64,000 bases of DNA from Herbidospora sakaeratensis (lineage in GTDB: Bacteria > Actinomycetota > Actinomycetes > Streptosporangiales > Streptosporangiaceae), in NCBI RefSeq assembly GCF_001570525.1, contig NZ_BBXC01000007.1, positions 351,085 to 415,084 on the forward strand. Reading direction: 5' to 3'. Shown here one piece after another: positions 33,030 to 40,133 of this stretch. The first letter of the stretch is position 1. Each line of letters begins with the position of its first letter. The translations under genes and the position numbers were made by a program. The notes beneath the pieces are model-generated. The model did not search any database, was not told the DNA's origin, and worked only from the letters and a program-made list of their open reading frames with translations.

Positions 33030-34187
33030 GTGGTGACGGCTGGGGTGACGGCCGGGTTGCGGGCGCTGCGCATCGAGACGCCTTCCTGGGCCTACGGGAA
33101 CTCGGGCACCCGGTTCAAGGTCTTCACGCGCGAGGGGGTGCCCCGCGACCCCTACGAGAAGATCGCCGACGCCGCCCAGGTCCACCGCTTCACCGGCGCC
33201 GCGCCGACCGTCGCCCTGCACATCCCGTGGGACCGGGTGGCCGACTACCGCGACCTGGCCGAACACGCCCGCGCCGGCGGGGTGGCGATCGGGGCGATCA
33301 ACAGCAACGTCTTCCAGGACGACGACTACATGCTCGGCAGCGTCACCAACCCCGACCCGGCGATCCGCCGCAAGGCGCTCGGCCACCTGCTGGAGTGCGT
33401 CGACGTCATGGACGCCACCGGCTCGGAGGTGCTGAAACTCTGGTTCTCCGACGGCACCAACTACCCGGGGCAGGACGACATCCGGGCCCGGCAGGACCGG
33501 CTGGCCGAGGCCCTCGACGCCGTCTACGCCCGGCTCGGCGACCACCAGCGGCTGGTGCTGGAGTACAAGCTGTTCGAACCGGCCTTCTACGCCACCGACG
33601 TGCCCGACTGGGGCACCGCCTACGCCCACTGCCTGCGGCTCGGGCCGAAGGCGAAGGTGGTCGTCGACACCGGCCACCACGCGCCCGGCGTCAACATCGA
33701 GTTCATCGTGGCGTTCCTGCTGCGGGAGGGGAAGCTGGGCGGGTTCGACCTCAACTCCCGCTTCTACGCCGACGACGACCTGATGGCCGGCGCGGCCGAC
33801 CCGTTCCAGCTCTTCCGGATCATGTACGAGGTGGTGCGCGGCGGCGGTCTCGACGGCGGCGTGGCGTTCATGCTCGACCAGTGCCACAACATCGAGCCGA
33901 AGATCCCGGGCCAGATCAGGTCGGTGATGAACGTCCAGGAGGCGGCGGCCAAGGCGCTGCTCGTCGACCGCGACGCGCTGGCGCGGGCGCAGCGCGCGGG
34001 TGACGTGCTCGGGGCCAGCGGGGTGTTCATGGACGCGTACAACACCGACGTGCGCCCGCTGCTGGCCGCCCTCCGCGAGGAGGAGGGCCTGGCCCCCGAC
34101 CCCATGGCCGCCTACGCCGCCTCTGGCTACGGCGAGCGCATCGCGGCCGACCGGATCGGGGGGCGGCAGGCCGGCTGGGGAGCCTGA
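33030..34187 (+). CDS. rhaI: L-rhamnose isomerase, TIM-barrel type
   Basis: About 385 residues; GTG 33030 behind GTGAGGTGG is preferred, GTG 33015 being an alternative. Motifs follow the RhaI family of rhizobia and actinomycetes: IETPSWAYGNSGTRFKVF, RDPYEKIADAAQVHRFTG, LHIPWD, LKLWFSDGTNYPGQDD, VLEYKLFEPAFY, VVVDTGHHAPG and FMLDQCHNIEPKIPGQI. Metal-binding acidic and histidine residues lie in these blocks. It interconverts L-rhamnose and L-rhamnulose and often acts on other sugars. No rhamnulose kinase or aldolase is nearby, so it may serve the neighbouring glycan locus or work with distant genes. Confidence 0.85.
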   Translation: MVTAGVTAGLRALRIETPSWAYGNSGTRFKVFTREGVPRDPYEKIADAAQVHRFTGAAPTVALHIPWDRVADYRDLAEHARAGGVAIGAINSNVFQDDDYMLGSVTNPDPAIRRKALGHLLECVDVMDATGSEVLKLWFSDGTNYPGQDDIRARQDRLAEALDAVYARLGDHQRLVLEYKLFEPAFYATDVPDWGTAYAHCLRLGPKAKVVVDTGHHAPGVNIEFIVAFLLREGKLGGFDLNSRFYADDDLMAGAADPFQLFRIMYEVVRGGGLDGGVAFMLDQCHNIEPKIPGQIRSVMNVQEAAAKALLVDRDALARAQRAGDVLGASGVFMDAYNTDVRPLLAALREEEGLAPDPMAAYAASGYGERIAADRIGGRQAGWGA

Positions 34188-34300
34188 GTGCCATGTCACA
34201 CATCCAGTACGAGGTGGTGTCAAAGCCGTAACCTGATCTTGTCGGTTATGAGGGTTTTCAAAGAGATTTGGGGTAATTCCCCTGTCTCTGGAGGCTCTTC
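34188..34300 (+). promoter_or_regulatory. Intergenic region ahead of the S15 peptidase gene
   Basis: TTGTCG near 34239 and the AT-rich run that follows (TTATGAGGGTTTTC) make a plausible promoter; GGAGG at 34290-34294 is the ribosome site. The -10 box is weak and not fixed. Confidence 0.35.
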
Positions 34301-36235
34301 GTGCCACCGTTGCGAGCCGCCCTCGTCGCCGTCGGACTGGTCGTGGCCATCGCCACGCCCGTCCAGGCGAGTGCCGCCCCCGCCATTTCCGTGGAGAACG
34401 GGCGCACCCAGCCCGTCTTCTCCTACGCCGACGCGATCCGCGAGTCGGTCCTCGTCGAGTCGACCGTCGACAGCGACTCCGACGGAGTGCTCGACCGCGT
34501 GCGGGTCGACATCATCCGCCCCAAGGAGTCGGGCCCCGGTCTCAAGGTCGCCTCGATCATCGACGAGAGCCCCTACTACGACAACTCCGGCCGCGGCAAC
34601 GAGGCCGAGCGCAAGGTCTACGACGCGAACGGGAACATCGTGAAGTTCCCGCTCTGGTACGACAACTACTTCGTGCCGCGCGGCTACGCCTTCCTCGCCG
34701 TCGACATGATCGGCACCACCAAGTCGACCGGCTGCCCCGACGTCGGCGGCAAGGCCGACATCCTGGGCGGCAAGGCCGTCATCGACTGGCTCAACGGCCG
34801 CGCCACCGCCACGAAGCTCGACGGCGTCACCCCGGCCGTCGCCGACTGGAGCACCGGCAAGGCCGGCATGATCGGCAAGTCGTACGACGGCACCCTGGCC
34901 AACGGCGTCGCCGCGACCGGCGTCGAGGGCCTGGAGACCATCGTCCCGATCTCGGCGATCAGCTCCTGGTACAAGTACCAGCGCATGAACGGCGTGATCT
35001 ACAACTTCAACTACCAGTCGTACCTGGGCAACGTCGTCGACACCGACCCCGACGCCAAGTGCGCCGCGGTGCGTGCCTACGCCGACGCCAACGACGGCGA
35101 CGACACCGGCAACTACAACGCCTACTGGGCCGAGCGCGACTACATCGCCGGCACCCTCGCCGACGTCTCCAAGGTCAAGGCGTCGGTGTTCGTCGTGCAC
35201 ACCGTCAACGACCTGAACGTCAAGCCGGACAACTTCTCCGTCTGGTGGGACGCGCTGGCCAAGAACGGCGTGCCGCGCAAGATCTGGGTCGGCCAGACCC
35301 AGCACGTCGACCCGTTCGACTTCGAGGGCCAGCGCGACCGCTGGGTCGACACCCTGCACGCCTGGTTCGACTACTGGCTCGTCGGCGTGAGCAACGACGT
35401 CATGAAGCAGCCGCGCGCCGACGTGCAGACCGGCCGGACCGACTGGATCACCCTGCGCGACTGGCCCGAGCCCGCCGCCCAGAACCACCTGTTCCGCCCG
35501 GCCGCCGACGGCACCCTCGGCCTGGTCCAGGCGCAGAACGGCGAGACCGCGACCTTCACCGACGTCCGTCAGTCGGAGAACGCCATGGTCGCCAACATCA
35601 CCACCCCCGCCGCGGGCCGCGTCGCCTTCACCACCAGCGAGTTGTCCAAGGACATCCGGATGTCCGGCACGCCCGAGATCAGCCTCCAGGTGAAGCTCGA
35701 CAAGCCGACCAGCAACCTGACCGCGCTCCTCGTCGACTTCGGCACCGACAACCGCATCAACTGGCGCAGCAACCAGGGCATCCGCAACCTGACCACGCAG
35801 AGCTGCTACGGCGAGTCGACCGCCGCCGACGACGGCTGCTACTTCGACGTCGAGACCAACATGACGACCGCCGCCCTGGAGATCGTCGGCCGCGGCTGGA
35901 TCGACGTGCAGAACCGCGACTCGATCAGCGCCTCGAACCCGCTCCCCGTGGGCTCGTACGGCGAGGTCAAGTGGCTGACCCTGCCGCAGGACTACACCTT
36001 CAAGGCCGGGCACCGCATCGGGCTCGTCCTCGCCGGCACCGACTCGACCTACAGCGGCGAGCCGGCCACCGGCACGAAGGTCACCGTCGACCTGCAGCGC
36101 AGCCGCGTCCGCATCCCGCTCGTCCTGGCCCCCGGTGAGACCATCTCCGAGGCCGACGTCCGCGCCCGCCGCGCCGCTCCGTGGGTCGCCCCCGCCGAGC
36201 CCGAGTGGCCCGCGCCGGAGTACCGCTTCTGGTAG
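34301..36235 (+). CDS. Secreted Xaa-Pro dipeptidyl-peptidase, S15 family
   Basis: A 644-residue protein from GTG 34301 with a signal peptide ending near SAAPA (about 26). It has the S15/CocE layout: a beta-stranded N-terminal region VRVDIIRPKE, an alpha/beta hydrolase core with the nucleophile in GMIGKSYDGTLAN, the aspartate in VHTVNDLNVKPDN, the histidine in GQTQHVDPFDF, and a C-terminal jelly-roll with VGSYGEVKWLTL. It cleaves Xaa-Pro dipeptides from peptide N termini outside the cell. It is monocistronic, bounded by its own promoter and a strong terminator. Confidence 0.92.
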   Translation: MPPLRAALVAVGLVVAIATPVQASAAPAISVENGRTQPVFSYADAIRESVLVESTVDSDSDGVLDRVRVDIIRPKESGPGLKVASIIDESPYYDNSGRGNEAERKVYDANGNIVKFPLWYDNYFVPRGYAFLAVDMIGTTKSTGCPDVGGKADILGGKAVIDWLNGRATATKLDGVTPAVADWSTGKAGMIGKSYDGTLANGVAATGVEGLETIVPISAISSWYKYQRMNGVIYNFNYQSYLGNVVDTDPDAKCAAVRAYADANDGDDTGNYNAYWAERDYIAGTLADVSKVKASVFVVHTVNDLNVKPDNFSVWWDALAKNGVPRKIWVGQTQHVDPFDFEGQRDRWVDTLHAWFDYWLVGVSNDVMKQPRADVQTGRTDWITLRDWPEPAAQNHLFRPAADGTLGLVQAQNGETATFTDVRQSENAMVANITTPAAGRVAFTTSELSKDIRMSGTPEISLQVKLDKPTSNLTALLVDFGTDNRINWRSNQGIRNLTTQSCYGESTAADDGCYFDVETNMTTAALEIVGRGWIDVQNRDSISASNPLPVGSYGEVKWLTLPQDYTFKAGHRIGLVLAGTDSTYSGEPATGTKVTVDLQRSRVRIPLVLAPGETISEADVRARRAAPWVAPAEPEWPAPEYRFW

Positions 36236-36249
36236 ACCGCGCTCAACCC

Positions 36250-36294
36250 GGCGACGGCCCGGCGGCTCCGTGCCGCCGGGCCGTCGCCCTTTTT
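36250..36294. terminator. Strong rho-independent terminator, perfect 17-bp stem
   Basis: Arms 36250-36266 and 36272-36288 pair without mismatch around TCCGT, followed by CTTTTT on the + strand. It ends the S15 peptidase transcript. The opposite-strand dipeptidase gene stops at 36294, so the hairpin may act on both transcripts. Confidence 0.9.
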
Positions 36295-36926
36295 CACCTG
36301 CGGGCCGGTCCGTAGCGGGCGGTGCCCGCCCCGGTGACGTGGGCCCAGTAGCGGTCGCCGTACGACCAGTGCCACCACTCCGTCGGATAGTTGACCAGGC
36401 CCGCCTCGGTGAGCGCCGCGCCGAGCACCCGGCGGCGGGCCGCCGCCTCCGGCGCGATCGTGGTGTCGGCGGTGTGGCACGCCTCGGTGTCGGTGTCGTT
36501 CACCTCCGTGCCGAGCCACAGTTCGGCCCCGTCGGCGTCGCGCAGGGTCAGGTCGACGGCCGCGCCCGCGACGTGCGGGGCGACCTCCGGCGGGGAGATG
36601 TAGCGGGCCGCCCGGTGGTGGTACCAGTCGTCGTCGCGGCCCGGGTGGGCGTCTCTCAGCCGGTCGACGTGCTCGGTGAAGTAGGTCGTCTGCAGGTCCA
36701 CCGGCCGGAAGCCCTCCACCACGAGGAAACGCAGGCCGGGCGGGAGCAGCGACTGCGCGACCACCAGCCGGTCGACGACGCCGCGCCGCAGCCACGCGTG
36801 CGACGGGTTGGCCGCGGCCATGCGCGGGTCGACGCACAACGCGGGCACGGTCCCCAGGTCGAGCAGCTCGTCGCCGTTCTCCTCGACGGGGATGCGGCCG
36901 ATGACGGGGTCGGACAGATAGATCAT
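36294..36926 (-). CDS. D-alanyl-D-alanine dipeptidase, VanX/DdpX type
   Basis: A 210-residue zinc peptidase from ATG 36926 behind GGAG; the long upstream frame is shadow of the lysozyme gene. Family M15D motifs: VVEGFRPVDLQ (substrate arginine), HVAGAAVDLTL (first zinc histidine and aspartate, in the SxHxxGxAxD position) and TEWWHWSYGD (catalytic Glu and last zinc His). It hydrolyses D-Ala-D-Ala and lacks a signal peptide. It lies 11 bases downstream of a secreted lysozyme gene, suggesting a role in recycling cell-wall dipeptides rather than glycopeptide resistance, since no VanH or VanA is present. Confidence 0.9.
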   Translation of the reverse strand: MIYLSDPVIGRIPVEENGDELLDLGTVPALCVDPRMAAANPSHAWLRRGVVDRLVVAQSLLPPGLRFLVVEGFRPVDLQTTYFTEHVDRLRDAHPGRDDDWYHHRAARYISPPEVAPHVAGAAVDLTLRDADGAELWLGTEVNDTDTEACHTADTTIAPEAAARRRVLGAALTEAGLVNYPTEWWHWSYGDRYWAHVTGAGTARYGPARR

Positions 36927-36937
36927 GTCGTCGCTCC

Positions 36938-37770
36938 TCAGGAGACGGGGATGTGGCCGTTGACTCCCCAGTTGGAGAGCTGCACGCGCTGGCCGGTGGT
37001 GGAGTAGGCGGCGTACCAGGCGCCGGTGGACGGCCGCCACAGGACGCGGTCGGCCTGCCCGTCGCCGTTGTAGTCGCCCGGGACGGGGACGTCGCCGTTC
37101 TGGCCCCACGGTTCGGTCTCGTTCTTCACGCCGTCGCGGCTGAACTCGACGAACCACGCGCCGTTGGCCGGGTTCCACAACGCCCGGTCGGATGTGCCGT
37201 CGCCGTCGTAGTCGCCCGGCACGGGCACGTGCCCGTTGACGCCCCAGTTGCCGAGCTGCACCCGCTGGCCGGTGCCGGAGTAGGTGACGTACCAGGCGCC
37301 GGTGGAGGGGCGGAACAACATGCGGTCGGCTTCGCCATCGCCGTTGTAGTCGCCCGGCACGGGGATGTCGCCGTTCTGGCCCCAGGGTTCGGTCTCGTTG
37401 TGGTTGCCGGTGCGGCTGAATTCGACGTACCAGACGCCGGTGGACGGCCGCCACAACGTGCGGTCGGCCTTGCCGTCGCCGTCGTAGTCGCCCGGGACGG
37501 GCACGTCGCCGTTCTGACCCCAGGCGGGCAGTTGCGCCCGCTGGCCGGTCGTGCTGTAGGTGGCGTACCAGGCGCCCGTCGAGGGGCGGAACAGCACGCG
37601 GTCGGCCTGCCCGTCGCCGTTGTAGTCGCCCGACACCGGGACGTCGCCGTTCTGGCCCCACGGTTCGGTCTCGTTCTTCACGCCGTCGCGGCTGAACTCG
37701 ACGAACCACGCGCCGTTGGCCGGGTTCCACAACGCCCGGTCGGATTTGCCGTCGCCGTCGAAGTCGCCCG
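36938..37770. repeat. FG-GAP-like tandem repeat block, copy 1 (six units)
   Basis: Six units of about 138 bases code for GDxxGDG calcium-loop repeats, arranged as three near-identical pairs. The block is closely similar at DNA level to 38571-39400; the last unit is almost identical in both. Confidence 0.9.
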
Positions 37771-38518
37771 GGTGGCGGAAGCGGGGGCCGCTCGCGGCGA
37801 GGGCGGCGAGCTGAGAAAGGCTGCCGTTGAAGACGTTCTGGTCGCCGGGCAGCGAGCCCGCGTCGGCGTACTGCCACAACGTCCACTTCGACCAGCCCGA
37901 GGGTAACGGGGTGGGCGCGCTGCCGTAGTTCGCGATGAACAGCGGGTTCCCGCCGAACCGGGTGGTGCCGCCGGTGCAGGGGTTCCACCAGTTCGTGTTC
38001 GTGTAGATCATCGTCGGGCGGCCGGTGCGTTCCCTGACCCGGTCGACGAAGTCGCCGATCCAGGTGACCATCTGCGCCGGCGACAGGCCGTAGCAGGGGG
38101 ACGGGCTGCCGGAGCCGTTCCACGGCCACTCGATGTCGAGCATCGGCGGGAGGGTGCGGCCGTCGGCGACGTACCGGGCGCGGTCGAGGAAGTAGTCGGC
38201 CTGGGCCCGGCCCCCGCTCTGGTCGGGGCGGGCGAAGTGGTAGGCCCCGGCGTAGAGGCCGTTCGCCTTCGCGCCCGCGTAGTTGGCGGCGAAGGTGTCG
38301 TCGAGGTAGTAGGTGCCTTCGGTCGCTTTCATGTACGCGAACCTCGCCCCGGCGGAGGCGACGTTCGGCCAGTTGACGTTCCCCTGCCAGTGGGAGACGT
38401 CGATGCCGGTCACCGGGTAGCCGGAGGGGGCGGCGGCCTGGGCGGGGGAGGAGGTGAGGGTCAGGGCGGTGACGACCGCGGTGATCAGGGCGATGGCGCG
38501 CATGGCGTTGCTCCGCAT
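36938..38518 (-). CDS. Secreted GH25 lysozyme with six FG-GAP-like repeats
   Basis: A 526-residue exported muramidase. The signal peptide ends near SPAQA (28); an internal ATG at residue 6 is an alternative start. The GH25 domain is at about 36-230, with TGIDVSHWQGNVNW, FAYMKATEGTYY, AYHFARPD and the catalytic DxE pair in PMLDIEWPW. Residues 250-526 hold six repeats of about 46 residues with calcium-loop cores GDxxGDGxxDR, alternating FD/YD and YN forms, each ending WG-x-N/S-G-x-x-PV. The same repeats occur in the neighbouring NlpC protein. They probably form a propeller-like wall- or glycan-binding part. Confidence 0.93.
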   Translation of the reverse strand: MRSNAMRAIALITAVVTALTLTSSPAQAAAPSGYPVTGIDVSHWQGNVNWPNVASAGARFAYMKATEGTYYLDDTFAANYAGAKANGLYAGAYHFARPDQSGGRAQADYFLDRARYVADGRTLPPMLDIEWPWNGSGSPSPCYGLSPAQMVTWIGDFVDRVRERTGRPTMIYTNTNWWNPCTGGTTRFGGNPLFIANYGSAPTPLPSGWSKWTLWQYADAGSLPGDQNVFNGSLSQLAALAASGPRFRHPGDFDGDGKSDRALWNPANGAWFVEFSRDGVKNETEPWGQNGDVPVSGDYNGDGQADRVLFRPSTGAWYATYSTTGQRAQLPAWGQNGDVPVPGDYDGDGKADRTLWRPSTGVWYVEFSRTGNHNETEPWGQNGDIPVPGDYNGDGEADRMLFRPSTGAWYVTYSGTGQRVQLGNWGVNGHVPVPGDYDGDGTSDRALWNPANGAWFVEFSRDGVKNETEPWGQNGDVPVPGDYNGDGQADRVLWRPSTGAWYAAYSTTGQRVQLSNWGVNGHIPVS

Positions 38519-38528
38519 GGGTCGGAGA

Positions 38529-38554
38529 CCCCGGCCGGATTACGCCGGCCGGGG
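38529..38554. terminator. 10-bp perfect hairpin between the two cell-wall hydrolase genes
   Basis: CCCCGGCCGG at 38529-38538 pairs with 38545-38554 around ATTACG. No T-run. It lies after the NlpC/P60 gene and before the lysozyme gene on the minus strand. Confidence 0.55.
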
Positions 38555-38570
38555 CCTCAGGGGGAAGGGG

Positions 38571-39400
38571 TCAGCTGACGGGGATGTGGCCGTTGACTCC
38601 CCAGTTGGAGAGCTGCACGCGCTGGCCGGTGGTGGAGTAGGCGGCGTACCAGGCGCCGGTGGAGGGGCGGAAGAGCACGCGGTCGGCCTGGCCGTCGCCG
38701 TTGTAGTCACCGGGGACGGGGACGTCGCCGTTCTGGCCCCACGGTTCGGTCTCGTTCTTCACTCCGTCGCGGCTGAACTCGACGAACCACGCGCCGTTGG
38801 CCGGGTTCCACAGGGTGCGGTCGGACCTGCCGTCGCCGTCGTAGTCGCCGGGCACCGGGACGTGGCCGCTGACGCCCCAGTTGCCGAGCTGGACGCGCTG
38901 GCCGGTGCCGGAGTAGGTGACGTACCAGGCGCCCGTCGAGGGACGGAAGAGCATGCGGTCGGCCTCGCCGTCGCCGTTGTAGTCGCCCGGGACGGGGACG
39001 TCGCCGGCCTGGCCCCACGGTTCGGTCTCGTTGTGGCTGCCGGTGCGGCTGAACTCGACGTACCAGGCTCCCGTGGACGGCCGCCACAACGCCCGGTCGC
39101 CCTTGCCGTCGCCGTCGTAGTCGCCCGGGACCGGCACGTCGCCGTTCTGGCCCCACGCGGGCAACTGCGCCCGCTGGCCGGTGCCGGAGTAGGTCACATA
39201 CCAGGCGCCGTTGGACGGGCGGAAGAGCATGCGGTCGGCCTCGCCGTCGCCGTTGTAGTCGCCGGAGACCGGGATGTCGCTGTTCTGGCCCCAGGGCTCG
39301 GTCTCGTTGCGGCTGCCGTCACGGCTGAACTCGACGAACCACGCGCCGTTGCCCGGGTTCCACAGGGCGCGGTCGGTCTTGCCGTCGCCGTCGAAGTCGC
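38571..39400. repeat. FG-GAP-like tandem repeat block, copy 2 (six units)
   Basis: Six units matching the block at 36938-37770. Shared strings include EFSRDGVKNETEPWGQNG and the last 30 residues, which differ at only one or two positions. Recombination between the two blocks would fuse the genes or delete one of them. Confidence 0.9.
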
Positions 39401-40031
39401 CGAACTTGGGCCTCGGGGTGGCGGCGACGTCGTCGACGATGTTCTTGTAGCGGATCGGCTGATAGCCCTGCATGCTGGACCACGACTCGTCACCCACCTT
39501 GCCGCGGGAGTTCGGGGTCGGGCCCTTGGCCCAGTCCTGTTCCCAGCCTTGCGCGTCCCCACTGGAATTCGTTCCGTTCAGCGAGTAGGTCCAGGCGCCC
39601 TTCGTGTGGTCGGACGTGTCCTTCCAGCGCACGAACAGCTCGATGTGGGTGCTGCTGAGGATCGCGTCACCCGGCTTCAGATCGTGGAGGCTGTCGAGGT
39701 CCTCCACCCCATCCCACGCCGCGAAGTCGCGGGTGCTGTTGCCCCCCTTCCCGGAGTTCGCGGTGATGTGCCACGCCATGGAGACCAGGCCGGAGCAGTC
39801 GGGGCCGTACTTGTTGTCACCTTCCACGTCGGTCTTGAGCGTGCCGGGGTCGCGGGTCAGGTTGTACTGGATCTCGCGGTTGACCCAGTTCTGCGCTCGG
39901 GCCAGGACCTCCGAGCGGGTGATCTGGCCGCCGGCTGTCGAGGCGTTCGCCGGGGTCGTGGTCACCGCGGTGGCCAGGCTGAACGAGGTGGCGATCATCA
40001 GGCCGGCGCTGATCAGGCGGGTGATCTTCAT
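38571..40031 (-). CDS. Secreted NlpC/P60-like (C40) hydrolase with six FG-GAP-like repeats
   Basis: A 486-residue protein from ATG 40031 behind AAAGGGA. A signal peptide ends near PANASTAGG (about 30). The papain-like domain has YGPDCSGLVSMAW with the catalytic cysteine, LKPGDAIL and STHIELFVRW with the histidine, in the usual order for NlpC/P60 peptidoglycan peptidases. The C-terminal 275 residues are six GDxxGDG repeats nearly identical to those of the lysozyme next door. The two enzymes would cut glycan strand and peptide of the same wall while using the same targeting module (inference). Confidence 0.88.
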   Translation of the reverse strand: MKITRLISAGLMIATSFSLATAVTTTPANASTAGGQITRSEVLARAQNWVNREIQYNLTRDPGTLKTDVEGDNKYGPDCSGLVSMAWHITANSGKGGNSTRDFAAWDGVEDLDSLHDLKPGDAILSSTHIELFVRWKDTSDHTKGAWTYSLNGTNSSGDAQGWEQDWAKGPTPNSRGKVGDESWSSMQGYQPIRYKNIVDDVAATPRPKFGDFDGDGKTDRALWNPGNGAWFVEFSRDGSRNETEPWGQNSDIPVSGDYNGDGEADRMLFRPSNGAWYVTYSGTGQRAQLPAWGQNGDVPVPGDYDGDGKGDRALWRPSTGAWYVEFSRTGSHNETEPWGQAGDVPVPGDYNGDGEADRMLFRPSTGAWYVTYSGTGQRVQLGNWGVSGHVPVPGDYDGDGRSDRTLWNPANGAWFVEFSRDGVKNETEPWGQNGDVPVPGDYNGDGQADRVLFRPSTGAWYAAYSTTGQRVQLSNWGVNGHIPVS

Positions 40032-40086
40032 GGTCGTGTCCCTTTCGGTGGGGGTGTTTCTCGCTCGCACCGAAAGGTTCCGACGG

Positions 40087-40133
40087 GCCGCTGAAACGGC
40101 GGTGAAAATCCGCGGCGGGCCGTTTTCAGCGGC
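40087..40133. terminator. Inverted repeat at the end of the AfsR-like gene
   Basis: GCCGCTGAAACGGC at 40087-40100 and GCCGTTTTCAGCGGC at 40119-40133 are complementary apart from one extra base. The second arm covers the stop codon. A likely terminator, without a clear T-run. Confidence 0.5.

Noticed and set aside
31767-34307. Open frame of 846 codons antisense to ROK and rhaI
   Set aside because: Shadow of third-position GC in two confirmed genes; no start signal and no family features.
36938-39400. Regularly spaced repeats considered as a CRISPR array or mobile element
   Set aside because: They are in frame inside two genes, keep GDxxGDG codons, and have no unique spacers.
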